64,000 nucleotides of DNA from Solibacillus sp. FSL R7-0668. Its GTDB lineage: Bacteria; Bacillota; Bacilli; Bacillales_A; Planococcaceae. The translations under genes were made by a program, and so were the position numbers. The notes below the pieces were generated by a model, which was not told where the DNA came from, did not search any database, and saw only the letters and a list, made by a program, of their open reading frames with translations. Where the stretch lies: NCBI RefSeq assembly GCF_038006205.1, contig NZ_JBBOUU010000001.1, positions 1,242,001-1,306,000 of the forward strand, in the 5' to 3' direction. Position 1 is the first letter of the stretch. Each line of letters opens with the position of its first letter. Shown here piece by piece: positions 1-8,572 of this stretch.

Positions 1-668
1 GGCACCATAATTTCGCGCGCAATTTTATCGTCAAATTCAAATACATTGTTTACATATTTTAGCTCGTTCTTATTAATTTCGCCTGATTTATAACTCTCAG
101 AAAGAAGCAAACGTAATTCTTCCTCTGTATGTGATAATTCATGCTCGCCAGCTGGCTTCATACCGAATAATTTTAATAATAAACGTGCAGAGCCATTTAA
201 GAGCCAAATTAATGGGAACATGAGCTTATAAAACAATTGAATTGGTTTTGCGAATGCTAGTGTAATCATTTCAGCCTTTTGGATGGCAATTGTTTTAGGC
301 GCAAGTTCACCTACAACTACGTGGAAGAATGTCGCAAGGAAAAATGCCCCGCCTAATGTAAACCAGTGGATATAATCTGTTGAGATACCGATTGATTCAA
401 ACATTGGGTGCAATATAAACTCAAATGTAGATTCACCAACCATACCGATACCTAATGCAGTAACAGTAATACCTAACTGACAGGCAGATAAATATTCATC
501 TAAATGGGTTGTAACATTTTTGGCAGCCAATGAGCCGGTTTTTCCTTCAGCAACAAGCTGATCAATACGAGATTGGCGCACTTTAACAATCGCAAACTCT
601 GTTGCAACGAAAAAGGCAGTTAATGCGATTAATATCGCGAAAATGATTAAGTTAATGACTGTGGTCAA
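1..668 (-). CDS. CorC/HlyC-type (DUF21) membrane protein, C-terminus off the window
   Basis: Reading the minus strand from a TTG at 668 gives an open frame to the window edge with no stop. It begins with a hydrophobic segment followed by [17 protein letters not shown], then [15 protein letters not shown] and [12 protein letters not shown], which are hallmarks of the DUF21 transmembrane domain of the CorC/HlyC family. The last visible residues ([11 protein letters not shown], then [12 protein letters not shown]) are where the paired CBS domains begin in this family; those domains and any CorC_HlyC domain lie outside the window. Members are linked to divalent cation (Mg/Co) efflux or tolerance, but the transport activity of this protein is inference. 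The in-frame codon upstream of the TTG run is a TAG, so TTG 668 is the only usable start. The AGGAGG lies at 702-707, about 33 nt away, with a hairpin between (see findings). It follows the MerR gene and is probably co-transcribed. Confidence 0.85.
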   Translation of the reverse strand, partial: MTTVINLIIFAILIALTAFFVATEFAIVKVRQSRIDQLVAEGKTGSLAAKNVTTHLDEYLSACQLGITVTALGIGMVGESTFEFILHPMFESIGISTDYIHWFTLGGAFFLATFFHVVVGELAPKTIAIQKAEMITLAFAKPIQLFYKLMFPLIWLLNGSARLLLKLFGMKPAGEHELSHTEEELRLLLSESYKSGEINKNELKYVNNVFEFDDKIAREIMV

Positions 669-673
669 ACAAG

Positions 674-696
674 CGTCCTACTCACGAAGTAGAACG
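674..696 (-). promoter_or_regulatory. Hairpin between the ribosome binding site and TTG start of the CorC gene
   Basis: On the minus strand a 9-bp stem (arms 696-688 and 682-674, one U-G pair) with a 5-nt loop lies exactly between AGGAGG (707-702) and the TTG start (668-666). With the stem folded, 5 nt on each side remain, giving an effective spacing of about 10 nt. Seen directly; the role in translation is inferred. Confidence 0.6.
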
Positions 697-704
697 TTCA
701 CCTC

Positions 705-1105
705 CTAGTTATTTAAAATTAATAAAAGCGATTGCATGAGTGCAACACTTTCAGGCGATACTTTTTTACGCAGTTTTTTACGTTCTTTGTCGTCTAGATT
801 TCCCATTAGCATCGTGACATCTTGTTCTAGCTTGCGCATTTGTAAACGGATATCTTGAATATCGATTTCTTCGTGCGTTTGTTCTGTAGGGGATAGCATG
901 TTATGAATTTCATCTAAACATTTCCCAAGTTGCTTTTGTTTTTCAATCCAATGAATTCGTTCGATCATTGTTTTATCATAGTAGCGATAATTGGAGGCAG
1001 AACGTTCAACTGATAGCAAGCCTAAATTTGTATAATAATCAATTGTTCGTTTTGTTACTCCCGTAGCAGAGGCAAGCTCACCAATTTTTAATTTGTCGAT
1101 CCCAA
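705..1105 (-). CDS. MerR-family regulator with a broken or non-canonical start
   Basis: The minus strand encodes KIGELASATGVTKRTIDYY, a typical MerR winged helix-turn-helix, followed by YRYYDKTMIERIHWIEKQKQ and a coiled-coil effector/dimer region, ending at a TAG that overlaps the next gene's AGGAGG. No ATG/GTG/TTG lies in this frame between the upstream TGA and the helix-turn-helix. The only well-placed start (TTG at 1105-1103, 7 nt after GGGAG at 1117-1113) is in another frame and hits TAA after five codons. One extra G in the GGG run (positions 1101-1103 on the plus strand) would join that TTG to the frame. So this is a sequencing slip, a real frameshift, or initiation at an unusual codon. 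An in-frame TTG at 1019 would discard the DNA-binding domain. It probably regulates itself and the downstream CorC gene through the dyad at 1125-1148. Confidence 0.7.
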
Positions 1106-1124
1106 AATATCACTCCCATCTATC

Positions 1125-1148
1125 ACGTTATACTTTTAAGGATAACGT
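1125..1148 (-). promoter_or_regulatory. Probable MerR operator/promoter
   Basis: A 7-bp inverted repeat (ACGTTAT, 10 nt, ATAACGT) sits between a minus-strand TTTAAA and TATAAC separated by 18 bp. A dyad inside a long spacer is the classic MerR-activated promoter layout. It lies about 20 nt upstream of the MerR start region. Confidence 0.5.
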
Positions 1149-1287
1149 AATTTAAAGAAAATGTAAATTAATCACGCTGTATGAAGAGGCTAGATTTTTA
1201 TGACTGTGAATGATAGGGGCAAGCAATAACATGAAGCATTAGAAAATGGTAAAATGATGACTATAAGTATGAAGTGAGGCGAAATAG

Positions 1288-2190
1288 ATGCAAGCATTAA
1301 CAGATCCAATCGAAGACTATCTTCATTTTATAAAAGTAGAACGTCAATTATCAGACAATACATTGCAATCCTATAAAAGAGATTTACTAGCATATGCAAG
1401 GCATTTGTATCATGAGCAAAAAAAGTCAGATTTCAATCAAGTTATTCGAGAACATATTTTGCTGTATTTAGATAGTTTACGAGCGGTCGGCAAATCGAGC
1501 AAAACCGTTTCGAGACAAATTTCATCGATTCGTTCGTTTCATCAATTTTTATTACGTGAAAAAGTGTGTGACCAAGATCCGACGGTACATTTAGAAATGC
1601 CTAAAAAGGAACAGACTTTACCGAAAGTGCTTTCTATAGAAGATATAGATGCACTTATTTCAGCACCGTCCATTGAAAAGCCACAAGGAATTCGAGATAT
1701 TGCGATTTTAGAGATGATGTACGGCTCTGGCATGCGCATAAGCGAGCTCATTGCATTAAATTTGGAGGATGTGCACATAACGATGGGCTTTGTGCGCGTA
1801 TTTGGTAAAGGCGGAAAGGAACGAATTATTCCACTCGGGCGGGGTGCACTAACGGCATGTACCAATTATTTGAACGAGGCAAGACCGCAATTACTCGGCA
1901 ATGCCCCGAAAAATGATGCGTTTTTCATTACACAAAGAGGGAAAGGATTTACGAGACAAGGGTGCTGGAAAATTATAAAAGAACATGCGCAAACGGCTGG
2001 AATCACGAAAGAAATTACACCGCATGTGCTACGTCATTCCTTTGCAACGCATTTAATCGAAAATGGGGCAGACCTACGTGCAGTGCAGGAATTATTGGGG
2101 CATTCTGATATTTCCACAACGCAAATTTATACACATGTTAGCAAAACAAGATTATCCGAAGTGTACAAACAATTCCATCCGAGAGCGTAA
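1288..2190 (+). CDS. xerD: Site-specific tyrosine recombinase XerD
   Basis: A 300-residue tyrosine recombinase. Together with XerC it resolves chromosome dimers at dif during segregation. The N-terminal SAM-like core-binding domain covers residues 5-90 and the catalytic domain about 110-298. All six active-site residues are visible: R150 in GSGMRISEL, K174 in FGKGGKERI, H246 and R249 in HVLRHSFATH, H272 in LGHSDISTTQ and the nucleophile Y281 in IYTHV. The length matches XerD (about 296-298). In B. subtilis the orthologue (ripX) also sits just upstream of drm/deoB, which supports XerD over XerC. There is only a weak GAGG ribosome binding site before ATG 1288. The next gene begins 106 nt downstream with its own probable control site. 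Confidence 0.92.
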   Translation: MQALTDPIEDYLHFIKVERQLSDNTLQSYKRDLLAYARHLYHEQKKSDFNQVIREHILLYLDSLRAVGKSSKTVSRQISSIRSFHQFLLREKVCDQDPTVHLEMPKKEQTLPKVLSIEDIDALISAPSIEKPQGIRDIAILEMMYGSGMRISELIALNLEDVHITMGFVRVFGKGGKERIIPLGRGALTACTNYLNEARPQLLGNAPKNDAFFITQRGKGFTRQGCWKIIKEHAQTAGITKEITPHVLRHSFATHLIENGADLRAVQELLGHSDISTTQIYTHVSKTRLSEVYKQFHPRA

Positions 2191-2204
2191 AGACAATCAT
2201 TTTT

Positions 2205-2218
2205 TGAAAACCTTTTCA
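2205..2218 (+). promoter_or_regulatory. cre-like CcpA site upstream of deoB
   Basis: TGAAAACCTTTTCA matches the catabolite-responsive element consensus TGWAANCGNTNWCA at every defined position except the central CG, which is CC. It lies between xerD and deoB. Catabolite repression of nucleoside catabolism genes by CcpA is known in Bacillus; its use here is inferred. Confidence 0.4.
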
Positions 2219-2296
2219 ATAATCGGATGTCTGACCTTTATTTATTGGGACTTTTTATGTAAAATAGGAGTGAAGAAAGAGGAGTGAACAGTAAAA

Positions 2297-3475
2297 ATGC
2301 AACCTTTTAAAAAAATACATGTAATCGTAATGGACTCAGTAGGAATTGGTGAAGCACCAGATGCGGATAAATTTGGTGATGTGGGTGCACATACATTAGG
2401 CCATATCGCAGAAAAAATGAACGGCTTAAATATGCCAACGCTCGAAAAAATGGGTTTATCGAATATTCATGCACTACAAGGCATCGCCAAAAGCGAAAAT
2501 CCAACAGCCTTTTACGGCATGATGCAAGAAGCTTCTGTAGGGAAGGATACGATGACAGGACACTGGGAAATCATGGGCCTACACATTGACAAGCCCTTTA
2601 AAGTATATCCAGAAGGCTTCCCACAAGCACTCATTACAAAGCTTGAAGAAGCAACAGGTCGCAAAGTGCTTTGTAACTTACCTTATAGCGGGACAGCCGT
2701 AATTGAAGATTTTGGAAAAGAGCATATGGAAACCGGTGCTATAATCGTGTATACATCTGCTGACCCTGTATTACAAATTGCGGCACATGAAGACATTATT
2801 CCGCTAGAAGAACTATATAAGATTTGTGAAATTGCTCGTGAATTGACATTAGACCCTGAATTTTTAGTTGGTCGTGTCATTGCCCGTCCGTTCATTGGCG
2901 AACCGGGGAGCTTCACACGTACGTCTAATCGTCATGATTATGCATTAACACCATTTGGACGTACAACAATGGCTGAAATGAAAGATGCTGGTCTTGATGT
3001 CATTGCAATTGGAAAAATTTCTGATATTTTCAATGGGGACGGTGTAACCGAAGCCATTCGCACGAAAAATAACACAGATGGCATGGACAAAATGGTAGAG
3101 GCCGCGCGTCGTGATTTCCACGGAATGAGCTTTTTAAACTTAGTAGACTTTGATGCCAACTTTGGTCATCGTCGTGATCCGATTGGCTATGGGGAAGCAT
3201 TAGAGGAATTTGACCGCCGCTTACCAGAAGTTTTGGAAGCATTAACGGAAGACGATTTATTAATGATTACAGCTGACCACGGCAATGACCCAACCTTCCC
3301 AGGCACAGATCATACGCGTGAATATGTTCCGTTACTTGTCTACTCACCACGCTTCAAGCAAGGAACAGAATTACCATTGCGTGAAACATTTGCAGATATC
3401 GCAGCAACAGTGGCGGAAAACTTTAATATTGCTACACCGGAATTTGGAAAGAGCTTCTTAAACGAATTGAAATAA
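2297..3475 (+). CDS. deoB: Phosphopentomutase
   Basis: DeoB (Drm) interconverts ribose/deoxyribose 1-phosphate and 5-phosphate in the cytosol, feeding nucleoside sugars into the pentose phosphate route or glycolysis. The protein is 392 residues, matching the family (about 394). It belongs to the alkaline-phosphatase-like metalloenzymes: the Mn-binding Asp13 is in [12 protein letters not shown], the phosphorylated threonine is T85 in [11 protein letters not shown], and C-terminal metal ligands lie in [18 protein letters not shown] good GGAGTG ribosome binding site precedes ATG 2297. It is followed after 13 nt by pdp, so the two are co-transcribed. In B. subtilis the next gene would be the purine nucleoside phosphorylase pupG, which is missing here. 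Confidence 0.95.
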   Translation: MQPFKKIHVIVMDSVGIGEAPDADKFGDVGAHTLGHIAEKMNGLNMPTLEKMGLSNIHALQGIAKSENPTAFYGMMQEASVGKDTMTGHWEIMGLHIDKPFKVYPEGFPQALITKLEEATGRKVLCNLPYSGTAVIEDFGKEHMETGAIIVYTSADPVLQIAAHEDIIPLEELYKICEIARELTLDPEFLVGRVIARPFIGEPGSFTRTSNRHDYALTPFGRTTMAEMKDAGLDVIAIGKISDIFNGDGVTEAIRTKNNTDGMDKMVEAARRDFHGMSFLNLVDFDANFGHRRDPIGYGEALEEFDRRLPEVLEALTEDDLLMITADHGNDPTFPGTDHTREYVPLLVYSPRFKQGTELPLRETFADIAATVAENFNIATPEFGKSFLNELK

Positions 3476-3488
3476 GGGGGAAATCAAC

Positions 3489-4793
3489 ATGAGAATGGTT
3501 GATATTATAGAAAAAAAGCGTAATGGCGAAGAGCTTTCAACACAGGAAATCCGCTTTTTTGTGGAAGGCTATACAGATGGTTCCATTCCTGATTATCAAG
3601 TAAGTGCGTTATGTATGGCGATCTATTTCCAAGACATGACAGACCAAGAACGCGCAGATTTAACGATGGCAATGGTCGAATCAGGCGATCAAATCGACCT
3701 CTCTTCTATTGCTGGTGTCAAGGTAGACAAGCATTCAACGGGTGGCGTGGGCGATACGACGACATTACCCCTAGCAGCAATGGTAGCGGCAGTTGGTGTT
3801 CCTGTTGCCAAAATGAGTGGTCGTGGTTTAGGACATACAGGCGGTACAATCGATAAATTAGAGTCAATTGAAGGCTTCCATGTTGAATTAACGAGCGAGG
3901 AATTCTCAAAGCAAGTAAATGAAATCGGCATGGCGGTAATCGGTCAATCAGGGAACTTAACACCTGCGGACAAAAAGCTATATGCATTACGTGATGTAAC
4001 GGGTACGGTTTCGAGTATTCCGTTAATCGCTAGTTCCATCATGTCGAAAAAAATTGCAGCTGGTGCAGATGCAATTGTACTTGATGTAAAAACAGGTGAC
4101 GGTGCATTTATGAAAACGGTGGATGATTCCATCAAGCTCGCTCAGGCAATGGTGAAAATCGGCAATAGCGTTGGACGTAAAACGATGGCAATTATTTCAG
4201 ATATGAGCCAACCATTAGGCTTTGCAATCGGAAATGCGTTGGAAATTCAAGAAGCCATTGACACATTAAAGGGCAATGGTCCAGCAGACTTAAAGGAGCT
4301 TTGCTACACATTAGGCTCTCAAATGGTTGTTGTTGGCGGGAAAGCGGAAACAATCGAACAGGCACGCAAAATGCTTGAAGAGGTTGTGGCAAATGGTGCG
4401 GCGTTAGAAGTGCTAAAAAAATTCATCGCAGCTCAAGGTGGCGATGCTTCAGTAGTAGATGATTCAACACGTTTACCACAGGCGAAATTCAAAATCGACG
4501 TACCGGCAAAACAAGCGGGCTATGTTGCAAAAATCGAAGCAGATGATATCGGTACGGCGGCTATGTTACTTGGCGCAGGTCGTGCAACGAAGGAATCAGA
4601 AATCGATTTAGCGGTTGGTTTAGTGCTACACAAAAAAGTAGGAGACAAAGTATCTCAGGGTGAGTCCATTATGACGATTCATGCCAACACTGAAAATGTA
4701 GAGGATGTATTAGAAAAAATCTATGCACACTTCCATATTTCTGCTGAAAAAGTAGAAGCGCCAAAATTAATTGAAGCGATTATTACGGAATAA
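3489..4793 (+). CDS. pdp: Pyrimidine-nucleoside phosphorylase
   Basis: Cleaves uridine, thymidine and deoxyuridine with phosphate to free base and (deoxy)ribose 1-phosphate, the substrate of the upstream deoB product. At 434 residues it is full length for the thymidine/pyrimidine phosphorylase family. It has an N-terminal helical domain (1-65), the phosphate-binding loop [10 protein letters not shown] (81-90), the family signature [16 protein letters not shown] (110-125) and the C-terminal PYNP domain (about 345-420). The AAGGGGG ribosome binding site is well spaced before ATG 3489. In B. subtilis pdp sits in dra-nupC-pdp; here it is paired with deoB, giving a two-gene salvage operon closed by a strong terminator. 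Confidence 0.95.
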   Translation: MRMVDIIEKKRNGEELSTQEIRFFVEGYTDGSIPDYQVSALCMAIYFQDMTDQERADLTMAMVESGDQIDLSSIAGVKVDKHSTGGVGDTTTLPLAAMVAAVGVPVAKMSGRGLGHTGGTIDKLESIEGFHVELTSEEFSKQVNEIGMAVIGQSGNLTPADKKLYALRDVTGTVSSIPLIASSIMSKKIAAGADAIVLDVKTGDGAFMKTVDDSIKLAQAMVKIGNSVGRKTMAIISDMSQPLGFAIGNALEIQEAIDTLKGNGPADLKELCYTLGSQMVVVGGKAETIEQARKMLEEVVANGAALEVLKKFIAAQGGDASVVDDSTRLPQAKFKIDVPAKQAGYVAKIEADDIGTAAMLLGAGRATKESEIDLAVGLVLHKKVGDKVSQGESIMTIHANTENVEDVLEKIYAHFHISAEKVEAPKLIEAIITE

Positions 4794-4802
4794 TAGTTAG
4801 CT

Positions 4803-4843
4803 AAAGCCTATTGCGAAGACAAATTTCGCAATAGGCTTTTTTT
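4803..4843 (+). terminator. Terminator after deoB-pdp
   Basis: A perfect 15-bp stem (AAAGCCTATTGCGAA and its complement at 4825-4839) with a 7-nt loop is followed by a T run. It ends the nucleoside operon. Confidence 0.9.
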
Positions 4844-4964
4844 GCTCTTTAAATATTTTATATTTGTGGTAGAATATGCATAATAATACTGTTTTGTGTA
4901 TATTGTTTTCTGTTTTACGAGTGTTTATCGTCATGCTTTCATCCTACTGTAAAGAAGGGGTCTT

Positions 4965-6722
4965 ATGTACTTGAAATGGTCAGGGAGATTTGAGGGGTAT
5001 TCATTTGCACATTTTAAGAAGGATTTAATTTCGGGGACGATTGTTGGGATTATCGCAGTTCCCCTAGCGATGTCGTTTGCTATTGCATCAGGGGTAAAGC
5101 CGGAGTATGGCATCTATACGGCGATAATTGCAGGTATTTTAATTTCATTATTAGGCGGCTCCAAATATCAAATCGGTGGGCCAACAGGTGCGTTTGTGCC
5201 GATTTTACTTGGGATTGTGCTCGTCTATGGCTATGAAAATTTATTGATTGCCGGCTTGATGTCGGGCATTATGCTCGTTTTGATGGGGGTGTTTAAGCTC
5301 GGAACGCTCATCAAGTATATTCCGCGACCTGTGACGGTGGGCTTTACAGCAGGAATTGCCGTCATTATTTTCACAGGGCAGGTGGGCAATTTTTTAGGCT
5401 TATCGAATATGGAGCAGCATGAAAAGTTTCATATGAATGTGCTAGAGATTGCGTCCAATATTGGAACATTTAATTATTATAGTGTGGTTGTAGCAGGAAT
5501 TAGCCTTTCGCTGATTTTATTAACACCGCGCCTTTTACCGAAAATTCCAGGAGCACTCATTGGCATTGTCGTGTCCACCATGATTACGGTGCTGTTTTTA
5601 CAAGGACAAGTAGCGACAATTGGCTCAACATATGGCGAAATTCCAAATACTTTGCCACAATTTCAACTTCCTGAAATTACGTTTGAACGGATGTATCTCT
5701 TAATTGGTCCGGCATTTGTCATTGCAATGCTTGGCGGGATCGAGTCCTTATTATCAGCGGTTGTAGCGGATGGGATGACAAATAGCAAACATCAGAGTAA
5801 TCGTGAATTAATCGGGCAGGGGGTCGCGAATATCGTGACACCATTTTTCGGGGGAATTCCTGCAACAGGAGCGATTGCTAGAACCGCCACCAATATTAAA
5901 TCAGGCGCCACTTCTCCTATATCAGGCATTATCCATGGCGTCTTTGTGCTGTTGACATTAGTGTTGCTCGCACCAATGGCAATTCATATACCGCTTGCGA
6001 GCTTAGCACCCGTGCTTATGATGGTAGCTTGGAATATGAGTGAACGTCATCACTTTTTACATATTGTAAAGCTTAAATCAGGAGATTCGCTTGTGCTGGT
6101 AATTACCTTTTTATTAACTGTATTTACAAGCTTAACGTTTGCAGTGCAAGTTGGGTTAATTTTAGCGGTTGTACTATTTGCAAAACGCATGAGTAATATA
6201 CTGACGGTGAAAAAGGTGCTGCCGAATTTAGAAGAGCATGGTGGCAAGTTACAATCACAAATGGTGTCAGATACACATGATTGTCCGCAAATTAGTGTCT
6301 ATACAATCGACGGCCCGCTATTCTTTGGCGCGGCACAAACATTTGAACAATCGATTTTAAAGACCATTCACTATCGACCGGCTGTATTTATTATGCGTCT
6401 AGGGAATATGCCTTATATTGATTCAACTGGCGAGGAATATTTCCGTAATATCGTTCAAAACTTCCAAAGTAATGGTGGGGCCGTGTTTGTTAGTGGGGCA
6501 CAGCCAAGCTTACAAACGATGCTTGAGCGCAGTGGGTTGCTTGAATTGATTGGTGCGCAACATTTTTATTCATCAACAGGAGAGGCGATTACGGAGGCCA
6601 TTTCGTACATTAATCAAACGAAGTGCTTTGGCTGTAAGCATTTTGCGTTTCGAGAATGTCAGCAGCTTGCAAATGGTGAGCAATTAGAACAATCCAAACA
6701 GCTTATTGAAACAATGATTTAA
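4965..6722 (+). CDS. SulP-family anion permease with STAS domain
   Basis: A 585-residue inner-membrane transporter. The N-terminal about 400 residues hold 10-12 hydrophobic segments with SulP hallmarks: VGIIAVPLAMSFAIASG, YGIYTAIIAGILISLLGGS and QIGGPTGAF. A cytoplasmic STAS domain follows (about 445-550) with the core MPYIDSTGEEYF. The family carries sulfate, bicarbonate or other anions (often with Na+ or H+); the substrate cannot be read from the sequence. A C-terminal tail with three cysteines (C554, C557, C565) could bind metal or sense redox, but that is speculation. It is a single-gene unit between terminators, placed between pdp and the spoIIA operon, where B. subtilis has pupG and dacF. 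Confidence 0.9.
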   Translation: MYLKWSGRFEGYSFAHFKKDLISGTIVGIIAVPLAMSFAIASGVKPEYGIYTAIIAGILISLLGGSKYQIGGPTGAFVPILLGIVLVYGYENLLIAGLMSGIMLVLMGVFKLGTLIKYIPRPVTVGFTAGIAVIIFTGQVGNFLGLSNMEQHEKFHMNVLEIASNIGTFNYYSVVVAGISLSLILLTPRLLPKIPGALIGIVVSTMITVLFLQGQVATIGSTYGEIPNTLPQFQLPEITFERMYLLIGPAFVIAMLGGIESLLSAVVADGMTNSKHQSNRELIGQGVANIVTPFFGGIPATGAIARTATNIKSGATSPISGIIHGVFVLLTLVLLAPMAIHIPLASLAPVLMMVAWNMSERHHFLHIVKLKSGDSLVLVITFLLTVFTSLTFAVQVGLILAVVLFAKRMSNILTVKKVLPNLEEHGGKLQSQMVSDTHDCPQISVYTIDGPLFFGAAQTFEQSILKTIHYRPAVFIMRLGNMPYIDSTGEEYFRNIVQNFQSNGGAVFVSGAQPSLQTMLERSGLLELIGAQHFYSSTGEAITEAISYINQTKCFGCKHFAFRECQQLANGEQLEQSKQLIETMI

Positions 6723-6724
6723 TC

Positions 6725-6773
6725 AAACAACTGTCTAAAAGAGTAACTTCTCTTTTTGGACAGTTGTTTTTTT
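6725..6773 (+). terminator. Terminator after the SulP gene
   Basis: A long stem (arms around AACAACTGTC and GGACAGTTGT, with AAAAGAG/CTCTTTT inside) runs into seven Ts. Confidence 0.88.
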
Positions 6774-6932
6774 GTGGCTATAAATCGTGTAATCCGAATA
6801 TGAATAGACATCTACTCCCGCTAATTTACACGAATTGTTTTTTTCTAGCTGAAGATGATTAAAACATAGAATTTTTTCCTATACTGCATCTAGCTGTCGT
6901 AAATCCACTACTTATAGCGAACGTGCACTTGT

Positions 6933-6941
6933 TTTGTCAAC
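6933..6941 (+). promoter_or_regulatory. Spo0A box candidate for spoIIA
   Basis: TTTGTCAAC matches the 0A-box consensus TTTGTCRAA at 8 of 9 positions and lies just upstream of the sigma-H -35. A weaker TGTCGTA lies near 6894. Spo0A activation of spoIIA from this region is established in B. subtilis. Confidence 0.55.
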
Positions 6942-6944
6942 GTG

Positions 6945-6973
6945 ATAGGAAAAAGATTCTCGTTGCCGAATTT
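6945..6973 (+). promoter_or_regulatory. Sigma-H promoter of the spoIIA operon
   Basis: ATAGGAAAA at 6945-6953 fits the sigma-H -35 consensus RnAGGAWWW and GCCGAATTT at 6965-6973 fits the -10 RnnGAATWW. The 11-nt gap is within the known 11-12. The predicted start is about 20 nt before the spoIIAA ATG. The spoIIA operon is sigma-H dependent in B. subtilis. Confidence 0.85.
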
Positions 6974-6997
6974 CGAAGCTAGAAGGAGGCGGCATGT

Positions 6998-7360
6998 ATG
7001 AATTTTAATGTAACGATGTACCCGAATCAGCTATTAATTGTGAAGCTGTATGGGGAGCTCGATCATCATGAAACTGAAAAAATACGCGGAGATATATCAA
7101 AAGCAATTTTACAAGGAGATGTGCGGCTACTTGTTTGGAATTTAGAGCATTTGCAGTTTATGGATAGCGCAGGAATTGGATTAGTACTTGGACGAATGCG
7201 TGAACTACGAGCGGTAGATGGACAAACAATGCTGCTTAATCCGTCACCCACGATGCAAAAAATCTTTCAATTTTCAGGATTATCAAAATTTATATGTTTT
7301 GCGACAGAAGAACAGGTCATTTTACGTAGCAAGGGGGATTTTCAATGGATAACGAAATGA
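6998..7360 (+). CDS. spoIIAA: Anti-sigma F factor antagonist SpoIIAA
   Basis: A 120-residue single STAS-domain protein. Unphosphorylated SpoIIAA binds SpoIIAB and releases sigma-F in the forespore; SpoIIAB phosphorylates it and SpoIIE dephosphorylates it. The phospho-acceptor serine is S57 in FMDSAGIGLVLGR, aligning with Ser58 of B. subtilis. AAGGAGG at 6983-6989 lies 8 nt before ATG 6998. It is the first gene of spoIIAA-spoIIAB-sigF, driven by the sigma-H promoter above. In B. subtilis dacF precedes it and provides read-through from a second promoter; here that gene is replaced by the SulP gene and a terminator. Confidence 0.96.
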   Translation: MNFNVTMYPNQLLIVKLYGELDHHETEKIRGDISKAILQGDVRLLVWNLEHLQFMDSAGIGLVLGRMRELRAVDGQTMLLNPSPTMQKIFQFSGLSKFICFATEEQVILRSKGDFQWITK

Positions 7361-7785
7361 CACTTACATTTTTAGCGCGTAGTGAAAATGAAAGTTTGGC
7401 ACGTATTGCCGTTACAAGCTTTATGGCGCAATTAGATCCGACCGTTGAAGAACTATCTGAATGCAAAACAATCGTATCTGAGGCAGTCTCTAATGCGATT
7501 ATTCATGGCTATGCACATAATCCAAACGGCATTATTACGGTGCATGCCACACGCCATGGTGCAGAAATTAGTGTGGTAATTAAGGATGAGGGCTGCGGTA
7601 TTGCCAATATAGATCAAGCCCGTGAACCACTATATACAACGAAACCCGAGCTGGAACGTTCAGGTATGGGCTTTACGATTATGGAAAGTTTTGCGGATTT
7701 TTTACAAATCGAATCTACGCTTGGTGAAGGAACAATCATCACTTTTACAAAGCAAATTTCTCCACTGCAAGCATATGTGACATAA
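7345..7785 (+). CDS. spoIIAB: Anti-sigma F factor / serine kinase SpoIIAB
   Basis: A 146-residue GHKL kinase that holds sigma-F inactive in an ATP-dependent complex and phosphorylates SpoIIAA. The N box (EAVSNAIIHGY), G1 box (DEGCGI) and G2 box (SGMGFTIM) are intact. Its start overlaps the end of spoIIAA by 16 nt; the AAGGGGG ribosome binding site lies inside spoIIAA, indicating translational coupling and the expected matched stoichiometry. Confidence 0.96.
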   Translation: MDNEMTLTFLARSENESLARIAVTSFMAQLDPTVEELSECKTIVSEAVSNAIIHGYAHNPNGIITVHATRHGAEISVVIKDEGCGIANIDQAREPLYTTKPELERSGMGFTIMESFADFLQIESTLGEGTIITFTKQISPLQAYVT

Positions 7786-7797
7786 CGATTTAAGGGG

Positions 7798-8568
7798 GTG
7801 GAGAAAATCGAACAGTCATCTGAAACGTTACTAACACAAGCGCATATGCGTGAGCTTATTGCACAGTCTCAACAAGGTGATACCGAGGCAAGGAAACGGA
7901 TGATTGAAGGCAATACAAGGCTTGTGTGGTCGATTGTACAGCGCTTTGCATCACGTGGGGTAGAACTAGAAGATTTATTTCAAATTGGCTGTATCGGGCT
8001 GATGAAATCTGTAGATAAATTTGATTTGTCCTATGAGGTGAAATTTTCAACCTATGCCGTGCCGATGATTATCGGGGAAATCCAACGTTTTTTACGAGAC
8101 GACGGGATGGTGAAAGTGAGCCGTTCAATACGCGAGCTTAATTTTAAAATTCGCCATGCGACAGATGAATATTTAAAAACAAATGAAAAATCACCTTCTA
8201 TTGCAGAGCTTGCTGCGATTTTACAAGTATCACCGGATGAAATTTTAATGGCGACAGATGCCATGCGTGACCCAGCGAGCCTACACGATCAGCTGTTTGA
8301 AAATGATGGGGATTCGATTACGCTGATGGATCAAATGCGTGATGATAAATCCCAGCTTGCCTTTGATTATATTACGCTCAAAGATCTATTGAAGCGTTTA
8401 GGAAAACGAGAACAGTCGATTATTTATTTCCGCTATTATTTAGATTTAACACAGACGGAAATTGCGGACAGGCTCGGTATTTCTCAAGTACAAGTATCTC
8501 GTTTAGAGAAAAAGATTTTAGCTCAATTAAAAACATGGCTAGAACAACCAATAACAAGTAAGCGGTGA
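7798..8568 (+). CDS. sigF: RNA polymerase sigma-F factor
   Basis: The first forespore-specific sigma factor, about 256 residues. Region 2 is clear (RLVWSIVQRF, DLFQIGCIGLMKSVDKF, FSTYAVPMIIGEIQRFLRDDG), region 3 follows, and region 4 ends with a helix-turn-helix (QTEIADRLGISQVQVSRLEKK). It follows spoIIAB by 12 nt. The start is uncertain: GTG 7798 touches its purine-rich AAGGGGG with essentially no spacer, while the next in-frame ATG (7846) has no visible ribosome binding site. The GTG gives the expected short N-terminal tail before the sigma-70-type core. Confidence 0.95.
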   Translation: MEKIEQSSETLLTQAHMRELIAQSQQGDTEARKRMIEGNTRLVWSIVQRFASRGVELEDLFQIGCIGLMKSVDKFDLSYEVKFSTYAVPMIIGEIQRFLRDDGMVKVSRSIRELNFKIRHATDEYLKTNEKSPSIAELAAILQVSPDEILMATDAMRDPASLHDQLFENDGDSITLMDQMRDDKSQLAFDYITLKDLLKRLGKREQSIIYFRYYLDLTQTEIADRLGISQVQVSRLEKKILAQLKTWLEQPITSKR

Positions 8569-8572
8569 AAAA

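Noticed and set aside
1542-1865. Minus-strand frame inside xerD (and similar antisense frames elsewhere)
   Set aside because: Shadow of a conserved gene; no ribosome binding site or recognisable product.
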